Source: Paracoccaceae bacterium
GTDB taxonomy: Bacteria > Pseudomonadota > Alphaproteobacteria > Rhodobacterales > Rhodobacteraceae
DNA: 16,328 nucleotides
Assembly (NCBI GenBank): GCA_003500165.1
Contig: DNSZ01000328.1
Coordinates: forward strand, 18,361-34,688
Direction: 5' to 3'
Every line of letters starts with the position of its first letter. Position 1 is the stretch's first letter. This document shows, piece after piece, positions 1 through 5,616 of the stretch. A model generated the notes under the pieces. That model was not told where the DNA came from. It was given only the letters and a program-made list of their open reading frames with translations, and did no database searches. The position numbers and the translations under genes were made by a program.

Positions 1-1
1 C

Positions 2-667
2 GCCGGCGAGGTGGTGCTGGAACGGGGCGACATCTTCAACATCCCCACCGGCATTTTCCGGGGGTTCGAGAATATCGGCACCGATTACGGCATGATCATG
101 GCGATCCTCGGCGGCGACGATGCCGGGGGCGGCGTGATGTGGGCGCCCCAGGTGATCGCGGATGCGGCCGATCATGGGCTCGTGCTGGGCGCGAACGGCA
201 AGCTTTACGACACCAAACGGGGCGAGCAATTGCCCGAAGGCATCGCCCCGATGCCGCTGATGTCGGACGAAGAGCTTGCCAAGCGCGGCGAGCCGACGAC
301 GGCCGAGGTGCTGCCCAACCATGTGGCGCGCTATTGGGACCTGGTGGCACTGGCCGACAAGACGCCCGCGAAGGTGATCGGGGAAACCGGCATCCTGCGC
401 GACCGCCCGGGCTTCGAGGTGGATTTCATCACCCGCGCCTCGGCCACCACGGACACACACCAGCATGACCGCCCGTCCGTCCTGATGCCGGTCAGGGGAC
501 ACTGGCGCGTCGCATGGGATGGCGGCGCCGCCACGCTTGCCCCCGGCGATACCATGAGCGTCCCCGAACACCTGCCCCACAGCGCGGTCCCGTCGATGAC
601 GGGGGAGGCAGCGCTGTATCATGTTGTCGGCACCGACGACCCGGCTGGGCCGACATGGAAAGCATAA
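2..667 (+). CDS. Cupin domain protein, 3' part (5' end outside window)
   Basis: The reading frame is open from the first bases (A-G-E-V-V-L-E before the first possible GTG at 11), so the true start lies upstream. The visible 222 residues hold the end of one cupin (EVVLERGDIFNIPTG, then RGFENIG), a linker, and a second cupin near the C terminus. The second has a metal-type HQH followed by the second cupin motif GDTMSVPEHLPH. The usual glutamate of cupin motif 1 is not evident after HQH, so metal binding may be modified. Bicupins of this kind include ring-cleavage dioxygenases, isomerases and non-enzymatic sensors, and I cannot choose between them. It lies on the same strand as the MetE-like and RraA-family genes, which suggests a shared catabolic or one-carbon role, although a cluster of inverted repeats separates it from them. 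Confidence 0.8.
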   Translation, partial: AGEVVLERGDIFNIPTGIFRGFENIGTDYGMIMAILGGDDAGGGVMWAPQVIADAADHGLVLGANGKLYDTKRGEQLPEGIAPMPLMSDEELAKRGEPTTAEVLPNHVARYWDLVALADKTPAKVIGETGILRDRPGFEVDFITRASATTDTHQHDRPSVLMPVRGHWRVAWDGGAATLAPGDTMSVPEHLPHSAVPSMTGEAALYHVVGTDDPAGPTWKA

Positions 668-732
668 GGCGCGGGCATGTGCAGAGTGATGGTCCAGCCT
701 CGATGGCTTCTGCGCAACCAAGGCGGGTGGGC

Positions 733-758
733 GCCAGGATTTTCTAGAAAATCCTGGC
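733..758. repeat. Perfect 26-bp palindrome (first of three)
   Basis: Every base from 733 to 745 pairs with 758 to 746. The core is TTTTCTAGAAAA, flanked by GCCAGGA and TCCTGGC. It lies 65 bases after the cupin stop. It could be a protein operator or an RNA hairpin; no T-run follows. Confidence 0.9.
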
Positions 759-761
759 CAG

Positions 762-785
762 GCAGAGTTCTCCAGAAAACTCTGC
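762..785. repeat. Imperfect palindrome (second of three)
   Basis: Arms GCAGAGTT (762-769) and AACTCTGC (778-785) pair perfectly around the centre CTCCAGAA, which keeps the TTnTC/GAAAA look of the first palindrome with a central mismatch. The centre lies 28 bp from that of the first palindrome. Confidence 0.85.
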
Positions 786-790
786 GGCCG

Positions 791-813
791 GCCCTTGGGT
801 TTTCAAACAGGGC
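791..813. repeat. Degenerate inverted repeat (third of three)
   Basis: GCCCT (791-795) pairs with AGGGC (809-813) around a GGGTTTTCAAAC centre. Its centre is 28 to 29 bp from that of the second palindrome. It ends three bases before the Shine-Dalgarno sequence of the next gene, so an RNA hairpin here could influence translation initiation. Confidence 0.6.
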
Positions 814-815
814 TT

Positions 816-821
816 GGAGGG
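816..821 (+). promoter_or_regulatory. Ribosome binding site deciding the MetE-like start
   Basis: GGAGGG ends 4 bases before ATG at 826. This favours that ATG over the in-frame TTG at 814, which would overlap the site. Confidence 0.75.
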
Positions 822-825
822 TCCG

Positions 826-1950
826 ATGGCATCTGTTCTTACCACCCATGTCGGCAGCTTGCCCCGCAGCCAGGCGGTCGTCGATCTCATTTTTGCCCGC
901 GAGAGGGGCGAGGCGTACGATCAGGCCGCCTTTGACGCCTGCATGACGGCGGCGGTGTCCGAGACCGTGCGCCGGCAGAAGGCGGCGGGGATCGACATCG
1001 TCAGCGATGGCGAGACGTCGAAGATCAGCTATGCGACCTATGTCAAGGATCGCTACACCGGCTTTGCCGGCGACAGCCCGCGCAACGCGCCGGCCGATCT
1101 GAAGCTGTTTCCGGGCTTTCTCGAACGGCTCGCCGATGATGGCGGCACCCCGCAATATGCGCGGCCCAAATGCGTGGGCGAAGTCCGCTCGATGGGTCAG
1201 GGCGAGCTGGAGAAGGACATCGCCAACCTCAAGGCCGCGATGGCCGAACACGGGGTCGGGCGGGGGTTCATGAACGCCGCCTCGCCCGGCGTGATCGCGC
1301 TCTTTCTGCAGAACGATTTCTATCCCACGCGCGAGGCCTATCTGGCCGCGCTGGCCGACGCCATGAAGGCGGAATACGAAACCATCGTCGCCGCCGGGCT
1401 CGACCTGCAGCTCGACTGCCCCGATCTGGCGCTGTCGCGGCACATGCTGTTCACCGACCTTTCCGACGCCGACTTCGTCAAGGTCGCCAACGCCCATGTC
1501 GAGGCGCTGAACCACGCGCTGGCCGATCTGCCCGCCGAAAAGGTGCGCATCCACATCTGCTGGGGCAATTACGAAGGCCCGCATGTCTGCGACATTCCGA
1601 TGGCCAGGATGTTCGACACGCTGATGGCGGCGAAGGCCCGCTATGTCCTGTTTGAAACGTCGAACCCGCGCCACGGCCACGAATGGGCGGTGTTTCGGGA
1701 TCGCCGCGCGGATATCCCGGAGGACAAGGTGCTGGTCCCGGGCGTCATCGACAGCACCACGAATTTCGTCGAGCATCCCGATCTGGTGGCCGAACGCATC
1801 GCCCGCTTTGTCGATATCGTCGGTGCCGACCGGGTGATCGCGGGTTCCGATTGCGGCTTTGGCACCTTTGCGGGCTTCGGCGCCGTCGATCCCGACATCG
1901 CCTATGCCAAGCTCGCCGCACTGGCCGAGGGCGCGGCGCGGGTCGGGTGA
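826..1950 (+). CDS. Cobalamin-independent methionine synthase C-domain-like (MetE/core-MetE family) methyltransferase
   Basis: This 374-residue protein corresponds to the catalytic C-terminal barrel of MetE only (full MetE is about 750 residues), beginning with the characteristic TTHVGSLPRS. The zinc-binding set of the family is present: His243 and Cys245 in RIHICWGNYEGPH, Glu277 in LFETSNPRHGHEW, and Cys343 in IAGSDCGFGTF. The family transfers a methyl or alkyl group to a thiol. Known members include methionine synthases, core-MetE enzymes and epoxyalkane:coenzyme M transferases. Without the N-terminal domain, a folate-dependent methionine synthase role is not assured. It lies between a bicupin gene and an RraA-family gene on the same strand, which hints at a catabolic or demethylation task rather than core methionine synthesis. 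Start chosen from the GGAGGG site. Family assignment is firm; substrate is unknown. Confidence 0.9.
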   Translation: MASVLTTHVGSLPRSQAVVDLIFARERGEAYDQAAFDACMTAAVSETVRRQKAAGIDIVSDGETSKISYATYVKDRYTGFAGDSPRNAPADLKLFPGFLERLADDGGTPQYARPKCVGEVRSMGQGELEKDIANLKAAMAEHGVGRGFMNAASPGVIALFLQNDFYPTREAYLAALADAMKAEYETIVAAGLDLQLDCPDLALSRHMLFTDLSDADFVKVANAHVEALNHALADLPAEKVRIHICWGNYEGPHVCDIPMARMFDTLMAAKARYVLFETSNPRHGHEWAVFRDRRADIPEDKVLVPGVIDSTTNFVEHPDLVAERIARFVDIVGADRVIAGSDCGFGTFAGFGAVDPDIAYAKLAALAEGAARVG

Positions 1951-2052
1951 TACCCAGGCGCAATGACGCGCACGCATGGCGCCCTGGCATGAGGCGCGAA
2001 CGGCCCGGGGCCACCCGGGCAGCGCTGTCGCGCTGGCAGCAGGAGGAACGAC

Positions 2053-2748
2053 ATGGAAGAGGCAGTCTTGGCGCTGCTGCGGCGGGTCGATACCCCGACC
2101 GTCTGCAACGCGATCGAAGTCGTCGAGGGGCGGCGCGGCTTTGCCCGGTTCACCCGGGGCAGCGTGATGTGCAGCGCGCCCGCGGCCGGCGCCCTCATCG
2201 GCCATGCCCGGACGGCAAGGATCGCCGCCATCGAGCCGCCCGCCGAGGCGCCCGAAATCGTCAGGGCGCGCCGGATGGAGTATTACCGGCATATGGCGGG
2301 CGGCCCGCGCCCCGCCTTGGCGGTGATCGAGGATCTGGACGGAGCCGACGCCATCGGCGCGTTCTGGGGGGAAATCAACACCACGGTGCATCAGGGGCTG
2401 GGCCTGTCGGGCGCGCTGACCAACGGGGTGATGCGCGACCTTGGCGACCTGCCCGACGGGTTTCCGGTGATCGCCGGTTCGGTCGGGGTCAGCCATGGCT
2501 TCGTCCATGTCTGCGAGATCGGAACCCCGGTCACGGTTTTCGGCCTGACAGTCGCCGATGGCGATCTTGTCCATGCCGACCGGCACGGCGCCCTGGTGAT
2601 CCCCGACGGCTATCTGGAGGCGCTGGGCGATGCGATCGGGAAACTCATGGAAACCGAAGCGATCGTTCTTTCCGCAGCCCGGCGCCCGGATTTCGATTTC
2701 GAGGCGTTCGAGCGCGCCTGGGCCGCGTTCGAGCGGGCCCGAACCTGA
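2053..2748 (+). CDS. RraA family protein (aldolase/decarboxylase-like)
   Basis: This 231-residue protein has the RraA fold signatures: DTPTVCNAIEV near the N terminus, the core motif GALTNGVMRDLGD with Arg128 and Asp129, FPVIAGSVGVSHGF, and VADGDLVHADRHGALVIP. Relatives include the RNase E inhibitor RraA and the HMG/CHA aldolases (4-hydroxy-4-methyl-2-oxoglutarate/4-carboxy-4-hydroxy-2-oxoadipate aldolases), which use the Arg/Asp pair and a divalent metal. An Arg-Asp pair and a catabolic-looking neighbourhood make an aldolase or decarboxylase on a 2-oxo acid likelier than RNase E control. The start is well supported by AGGAGG at 2041-2046, six bases before ATG. It follows the MetE-like gene by about 100 bp and probably shares its transcript. 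It converges on the pheS remnant. Confidence 0.88.
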   Translation: MEEAVLALLRRVDTPTVCNAIEVVEGRRGFARFTRGSVMCSAPAAGALIGHARTARIAAIEPPAEAPEIVRARRMEYYRHMAGGPRPALAVIEDLDGADAIGAFWGEINTTVHQGLGLSGALTNGVMRDLGDLPDGFPVIAGSVGVSHGFVHVCEIGTPVTVFGLTVADGDLVHADRHGALVIPDGYLEALGDAIGKLMETEAIVLSAARRPDFDFEAFERAWAAFERART

Positions 2749-2760
2749 TCCGACATGAAG

Positions 2761-2848
2761 GCGCCAAGCCCAAGGCGCAACGCGTGTGACTGACTGCGGG
2801 TATGCTGCTGCCCGTCGCGCCGCGAACGCGACCGGCAGCGCGGGCAGC
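2761..2848 (+). terminator. Hairpins after the RraA-family gene
   Basis: Just beyond the stop at 2748 there is a small stem GCGCC/GGCGC (2761-2778). It is followed by a nested structure: GCTGCCCG (2807-2814) with CGGGCAGC (2841-2848), and inside it GTCGCG (2814-2819) with CGCGAC (2827-2832). No T-run follows, so this is a possible structure-based 3' end rather than a classic intrinsic terminator. Confidence 0.4.
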
Positions 2849-2863
2849 CTCGCTCGCCCGGCT

Positions 2864-3034
2864 TCACCCGCCAAGCCCGCCGCGCAGGGTCGGCACATCC
2901 AGCGCCGCAAACCCGTAATGCCGCAGCCAGCGCAGGTCGCTGTCGAAGAACGCCCGGAGATCGGGGATGCCGTATTTCAGCATCGCCAGCCGGTCGATCC
3001 CCAGGCCAAAGGCAAAGCCCTGCCATTGGTCGGG
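2864..3034 (-). pseudogene. Detached 3' end of pheS (last 57 codons including stop)
   Basis: This 171-bp stretch aligns without gaps to 3846-4016, the end of the intact pheS, with 5 mismatches (about 97% identity). It begins exactly at the TGA complement (2864-2866) and stops matching at 3034. Read on the minus strand it encodes the class II synthetase motif-3 region (FAFGLGIDRLAMLKYGI) and the tail HYGFAALDVPTL. Four differences are synonymous and one is Ala for Ser. It has no start codon, ribosome site or N-terminal domain, so it cannot make a synthetase. I read it as the original pheS tail displaced by an insertion, or less likely as a later duplicate. Confidence 0.9.
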
Positions 3035-3036
3035 AT

Positions 3037-3169
3037 TGCGAGCGCCGGACCGTGGGTTGGCGCCGATCCATGTCCGCTGCGCGATTTATGCTGGCAAGCA
3101 TCGGAAAAGGACACAGCGAACCGAGACAGCGGCAAAGCGCCAGCCCGCCGGGACGGTCTGGCGCTCGCA
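3037..3169. repeat. 16-bp inverted repeat pair inside the islet end
   Basis: TGCGAGCGCCGGACCG at 3037-3052 matches the reverse complement of 3154-3169 (TGCGAGCGCCAGACCG) at 15 of 16 positions. The left arm starts only two bases inside the point where pheS homology ends (3034). The arms enclose 101 bp. This could be a recombinase binding site, the termini of a 133-bp miniature element, or the foot of a long RNA hairpin. Confidence 0.75.
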
Positions 3170-3187
3170 CGGGCACGCTTTGCGTGC
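3136..3187 (-). terminator. Two adjacent hairpins downstream of the islet gene
   Basis: On the minus strand, the transcript from the cargo gene meets GCACGC-AAA-GCGTGC (3187-3173). It then meets AGCGCCAG with CTGGCGCT (3165-3136), followed by TTTGCC. Both stems are perfect. The T-run is short, so termination is plausible but unproven. The second stem overlaps the right arm of the 16-bp inverted repeat. Confidence 0.4.
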
Positions 3188-3267
3188 TATTCCGTGCGGA
3201 TTTCGGCAGTCGGTGCCAGGGGAAAACACCCAGTAACGCATCTGACACGGCCCAAGACACTTGGATT

Positions 3268-3849
3268 TTATGTCCTCTCAAGCCGCAGCATAGGATATAG
3301 TTCCTTTTCCAGTGTTTCGATCGCAGCTATCTGTTTCTTGCCCAACGGATCTTCATCAGTGTAGCTACCGTAAACCGTCCTTTCGATATCGTTGTACAGT
3401 TCACGGTTTAAGTCTCTAGATTCTCCATAAAGGTCACACCACCTATCTGCCGCGAGCCAAACCCTGTGCCGCACGTCGAGCAACGCACTGACCGCCTCGT
3501 CCACAGCGGAGTTGCCGAGGAAGGCGCGCCCGCGGATTTGGGCACGCTGCAAGTCTTCAAAGGCTCCATGATGATCCCGCAACCGCTCAATTTTTTCGCG
3601 CCTCGGATAGCTCTTCGGGTCAGGATCGTTTTCGGGCGCGGCAGAGCCAAATGGGGAGCGGACAAAACGCAGGGCCGCGTGAGCCTCCATCGCGGCGAAA
3701 AGCAGGTCCTCTGCAACAGATGCGCGCTGCTTCTCCTTGGTTTCCACCCTCCAAAGGCTTAGCTGCCGGTATGCTATGGCAACACCAACCGCGACAGCGA
3801 TGGCCGTAACAGCATTTGCGGCGGAGTTCAGGATTTCAGAAACACTCAC
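3268..3849 (-). CDS. Hypothetical protein with N-terminal membrane anchor (islet cargo)
   Basis: This predicted 193-residue protein is not one I recognise. Residues about 12-27 (NAVTAIAVAVGVAIAY) form one hydrophobic helix, followed by the basic stretch RQLSLWRVETKEKQR and a soluble, charged, mostly helical domain rich in Arg, Glu and Leu (LFAAMEAHAALRFVRSPF, then REKIERLRDHHGAFEDLQRAQIRGR). This suggests an inner-membrane protein with its bulk in the cytoplasm. The GTG start overlaps the pheS stop (GTGA), so translation is probably coupled to pheS. No better start with a ribosome site is visible upstream, where the frame runs inside pheS. Base composition is lower in GC than the flanking genes, which suggests acquisition from elsewhere. 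A phage-defence or toxin-like role is possible from its setting, but nothing in the sequence demonstrates it. Confidence 0.72.
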   Translation of the reverse strand: MSVSEILNSAANAVTAIAVAVGVAIAYRQLSLWRVETKEKQRASVAEDLLFAAMEAHAALRFVRSPFGSAAPENDPDPKSYPRREKIERLRDHHGAFEDLQRAQIRGRAFLGNSAVDEAVSALLDVRHRVWLAADRWCDLYGESRDLNRELYNDIERTVYGSYTDEDPLGKKQIAAIETLEKELYPMLRLERT

Positions 3850-4016
3850 CCGCCAAGCCCCCCGCGCAGGGTCGGCACATCCAGCGCCGAAAAGCCGTAA
3901 TGCCGCAGCCAGCGCAGATCGCTGTCGAAGAACGCCCGCAGATCGGGGATGCCGTATTTCAGCATCGCCAGCCGGTCGATCCCCAGGCCAAAGGCAAAGC
4001 CCTGCCATTGGTCGGG
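3846..4016 (-). repeat. Attached copy of the duplicated pheS 3' segment
   Basis: This is the partner of 2864-3034: 171 bp each, same orientation, no gaps, 5 mismatches. All mismatches lie in the half nearest the stop codon, and the 77 bp at the 3940-4016 end are identical in both copies. The copy begins exactly on a codon boundary (codon 305, a proline) and ends exactly at the stop. Confidence 0.93.
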
Positions 4017-4928
4017 GTCGATCCCGCCGGCTGCCAGCACCTTCGGGTGCACCATGCCGGAGCCGAGGATTTCCATCCAGTCGTCGCCCTCGCCGACCTT
4101 CAACTGCCCGTCCGCCCAGGAACAGCGCAGATCGACCTCGGCCGAGGGTTCGGTGAACGGGAAATGCGAGGCGCGGAACCGCAATTCCACCTCGTCGACC
4201 TCGAAGAACGCGCGGCAGAACTCCTCCAGCACCCATTTCAGATGCGCCATGGAAATGTCGCGGTCGATCGCCAGCCCCTCGACCTGGTGGAACATCGGCG
4301 TATGGGTCTGGTCATAGTCGCAGCGATAGACCCGGCCCGGCGCGATCACCCGCAGGGGCGCGCCATGCGCCTGCATCGCCCGGATCTGCACCGGCGAGGT
4401 ATGGGTGCGCAGCACATGCGGCGGGCGGTTGTCGCCATCCGCCCGATGCATGAAGAAGGTGTCGTGTTCCTGCCTTGCGGGATGTTCGGGCGGGATGTTC
4501 AGCGCGTCGAAGTTGAACCAGTCGGATTCGACCTGCGGGCCCTCGGCCACGGCAAAGCCCATATCGGCGAAGATTGCGGTCACCTCTTCGGTGACCTGGC
4601 TGACGGGGTGGATCGTGCCGGCGCGCCGGTCCCGCGCCGGCAGCGTCACATCGAGCCACTCGTCGCGCAGCCGCGCCTCGAGCGCGGCATCGGCCAGTGC
4701 GGCCCGCCGCGCCGCGATGGCCGCGTTGAGCTCGTCCTTCAGGGCATTGAGCGCCGGGCCGGCGGTTTGCCGCTCTTCCGGGGTCATCTTCCCCAGTTCG
4801 CGCATTTTCAGCGCAACCTCGCCCTTCTTGCCGAGCGCGGCAAGGCGTGCGGCCTCCAGCGCGTCCTCATCGGCGGCATCGGCCACCGCCACCAGGTGCC
4901 GTGCCTTCAGCGCCTCAAGATCGTCCAT
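3846..4928 (-). CDS. pheS: Phenylalanine--tRNA ligase alpha subunit
   Basis: This 360-residue protein charges tRNA-Phe as part of an alpha2-beta2 cytoplasmic enzyme. It has an N-terminal helical tRNA-binding arm (residues about 1-90, MDDLEALKARHL onward), then the catalytic class II core: GTIHPVSQVTEEVTAIF, the hallmark GPQVESDWFNFDALN, LRTHTSPVQIRAM with motif 2 APGRVYRCDYDQTHTPMFHQVEG, and motif 3 GFAFGLGIDRLAMLKYGIPDLR. Length and motifs are typical, so the gene is intact. The last 56 residues lie in the segment that is duplicated at 2864-3034. ATG at 4928 starts the arm correctly and is preceded on the minus strand by a G-rich stretch. The beta-subunit gene pheT is not next to it: downstream comes the cargo gene, and then a convergent gene. 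Confidence 0.97.
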   Translation of the reverse strand: MDDLEALKARHLVAVADAADEDALEAARLAALGKKGEVALKMRELGKMTPEERQTAGPALNALKDELNAAIAARRAALADAALEARLRDEWLDVTLPARDRRAGTIHPVSQVTEEVTAIFADMGFAVAEGPQVESDWFNFDALNIPPEHPARQEHDTFFMHRADGDNRPPHVLRTHTSPVQIRAMQAHGAPLRVIAPGRVYRCDYDQTHTPMFHQVEGLAIDRDISMAHLKWVLEEFCRAFFEVDEVELRFRASHFPFTEPSAEVDLRCSWADGQLKVGEGDDWMEILGSGMVHPKVLAAGGIDPDQWQGFAFGLGIDRLAMLKYGIPDLRAFFDSDLRWLRHYGFSALDVPTLRGGLGG

Positions 4929-5009
4929 CGCCGCCCCCCGTCCGGTTTTCCGCGGCTGGCTAGCCCGCGGCCCGGCCCGGTGCAAGGCATGCGGAAATCG
5001 ACCTGCAGA

Positions 5010-5036
5010 CCGCGCCGCCGCAATGAGGCGGCGCGG
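5010..5036 (-). terminator. Strong GC hairpin after the DUF992 gene
   Basis: CCGCGCCGCC (5010-5019) pairs perfectly over 10 bp with GGCGGCGCGG (5027-5036) around a 7-base loop. It lies 8 bases past the DUF992 stop codon on the minus strand and before pheS. The T-run on the minus strand is poor, so it may stop transcription inefficiently or protect the 3' end. Confidence 0.6.
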
Positions 5037-5044
5037 CATGGCGG

Positions 5045-5533
5045 TTACATCTGGCCTTGGTAGCGCAGCCGCAGCCCCTGTACCCCGGCGGAAACACCGG
5101 CGCCTGAATTGCCCGACACGCTGATGGGCTGCAGCGCGAACGACTTGTCGAAACCGCCGACCAGCACGCTCACACCGGCGCCCTGGCCGACGGAGAAGCC
5201 CGCTCCGGCACCGCCATAAAAGCCTTCCATGGCCGAGACCTCGGCGTCGTAAGACGGTGCAAGCACGGCCCAAATCAGCTGTTGTGATTCCATCTGGCTC
5301 AGATCGAGGCCCACCTGGTCGATCGTCCCGGCGAATCGTTCGCTGGGGCGGTCGTCACCATGCTCGAAGATGCAGGCGAATTCCGCCTTGCTGACGACCA
5401 CGAAGTTGGTCCTGTCCGTCATCGTGCAGCGCAACATGCCGTATTCGACACGGACTTCATTGTCCTGCGCGGCAGCCGCGGCGGCGGCGAGGGTCATCAG
5501 AACGGCGGCGGTGCAGCCGGCAAAGCGTGGCAT
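5045..5533 (-). CDS. DUF992 domain-containing secreted protein
   Basis: This 162-residue protein has a signal peptide (MPRFAGCTAAVLMTLAAAAA, cleavage near residue 22). The rest fits the DUF992 family: RVEYGMLRCTMTDRTNFVVVSKAEFACIFE with two cysteines that could form a disulfide, ERFAGTIDQVGLDL, LIWAVLAPS, then a glycine-rich stretch (GAGAGFSVGQGAGVSVLVGG) ending FALQPISVSGNSGAGVSAGVQGLRLRY. The family is common in alphaproteobacteria, is periplasmic or outer-membrane associated, and has no established function. ATG at 5533 is preferred to the upstream ATG at 5554 because AGGA (complement of 5541-5544) lies 7 bases before it and the signal peptide then starts normally. It appears to be a single transcript ending at the hairpin at 5010-5036. 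Confidence 0.88.
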   Translation of the reverse strand: MPRFAGCTAAVLMTLAAAAAAAQDNEVRVEYGMLRCTMTDRTNFVVVSKAEFACIFEHGDDRPSERFAGTIDQVGLDLSQMESQQLIWAVLAPSYDAEVSAMEGFYGGAGAGFSVGQGAGVSVLVGGFDKSFALQPISVSGNSGAGVSAGVQGLRLRYQGQM

Positions 5534-5563
5534 GGGCGTGTCCTTGCTGTACATGATGCCAGA

Positions 5564-5592
5564 CCGTTGCCGCAGCGACTGCAGGGCGTCAA
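5564..5592 (-). promoter_or_regulatory. Possible promoter for the DUF992 gene
   Basis: On the minus strand TTGACG (complement of 5587-5592) matches a sigma-70 -35 box in 5 of 6 positions and lies 53 bases before the chosen start. No good -10 box is visible 16 to 18 bases on, as is common in high-GC alphaproteobacteria, so this is tentative. Confidence 0.3.
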
Positions 5593-5616
5593 GCGCCTTC
5601 CGGCAGAATGGCCAAT

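Larger units (their letters stand above)
3035..4016 (-). mobile_element. Putative 982-bp pheS-tail replacement islet
   Basis: Bounded by the ends of the duplicated pheS 3' segment, this block carries a substitute pheS tail (3846-4016), one cargo gene (3268-3849) and a non-coding end (3035-3267) with inverted repeats. By hand count, bases 3301-3420 are 45% G+C, well below the neighbouring genes. No integrase or transposase is encoded, so if it moves it would need help in trans or homologous recombination. The 77 bp next to the junction (2958-3034 and 3940-4016) are identical and are the likely crossover zone. The duplication is seen directly; mobility is inferred. Confidence 0.55.

Noticed and set aside
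660..825. Riboswitch (for example SAM or cobalamin) before the MetE-like gene
   Set aside because: The region shows only simple palindromes. I could not see the conserved cores of known SAM-II or cobalamin elements.
619..2910. 763-codon open frame on the minus strand opposite the MetE-like and RraA genes
   Set aside because: High-GC codon use on the plus strand opens this antisense frame. Its product has no recognisable domain and is rich in Arg, Gly and Asp, while the plus-strand genes have clear motifs and ribosome sites.
3035..3267. Complete insertion sequence or transposase remnant at the islet end
   Set aside because: No open frame with transposase motifs is present. Only the inverted repeats and hairpins support mobility.
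2786..3364. 192-codon plus-strand frame across the pheS remnant and the islet end
   Set aside because: It is antisense to the pheS tail for much of its length and has no ribosome site or domain. The match to pheS on the minus strand explains the conserved part.
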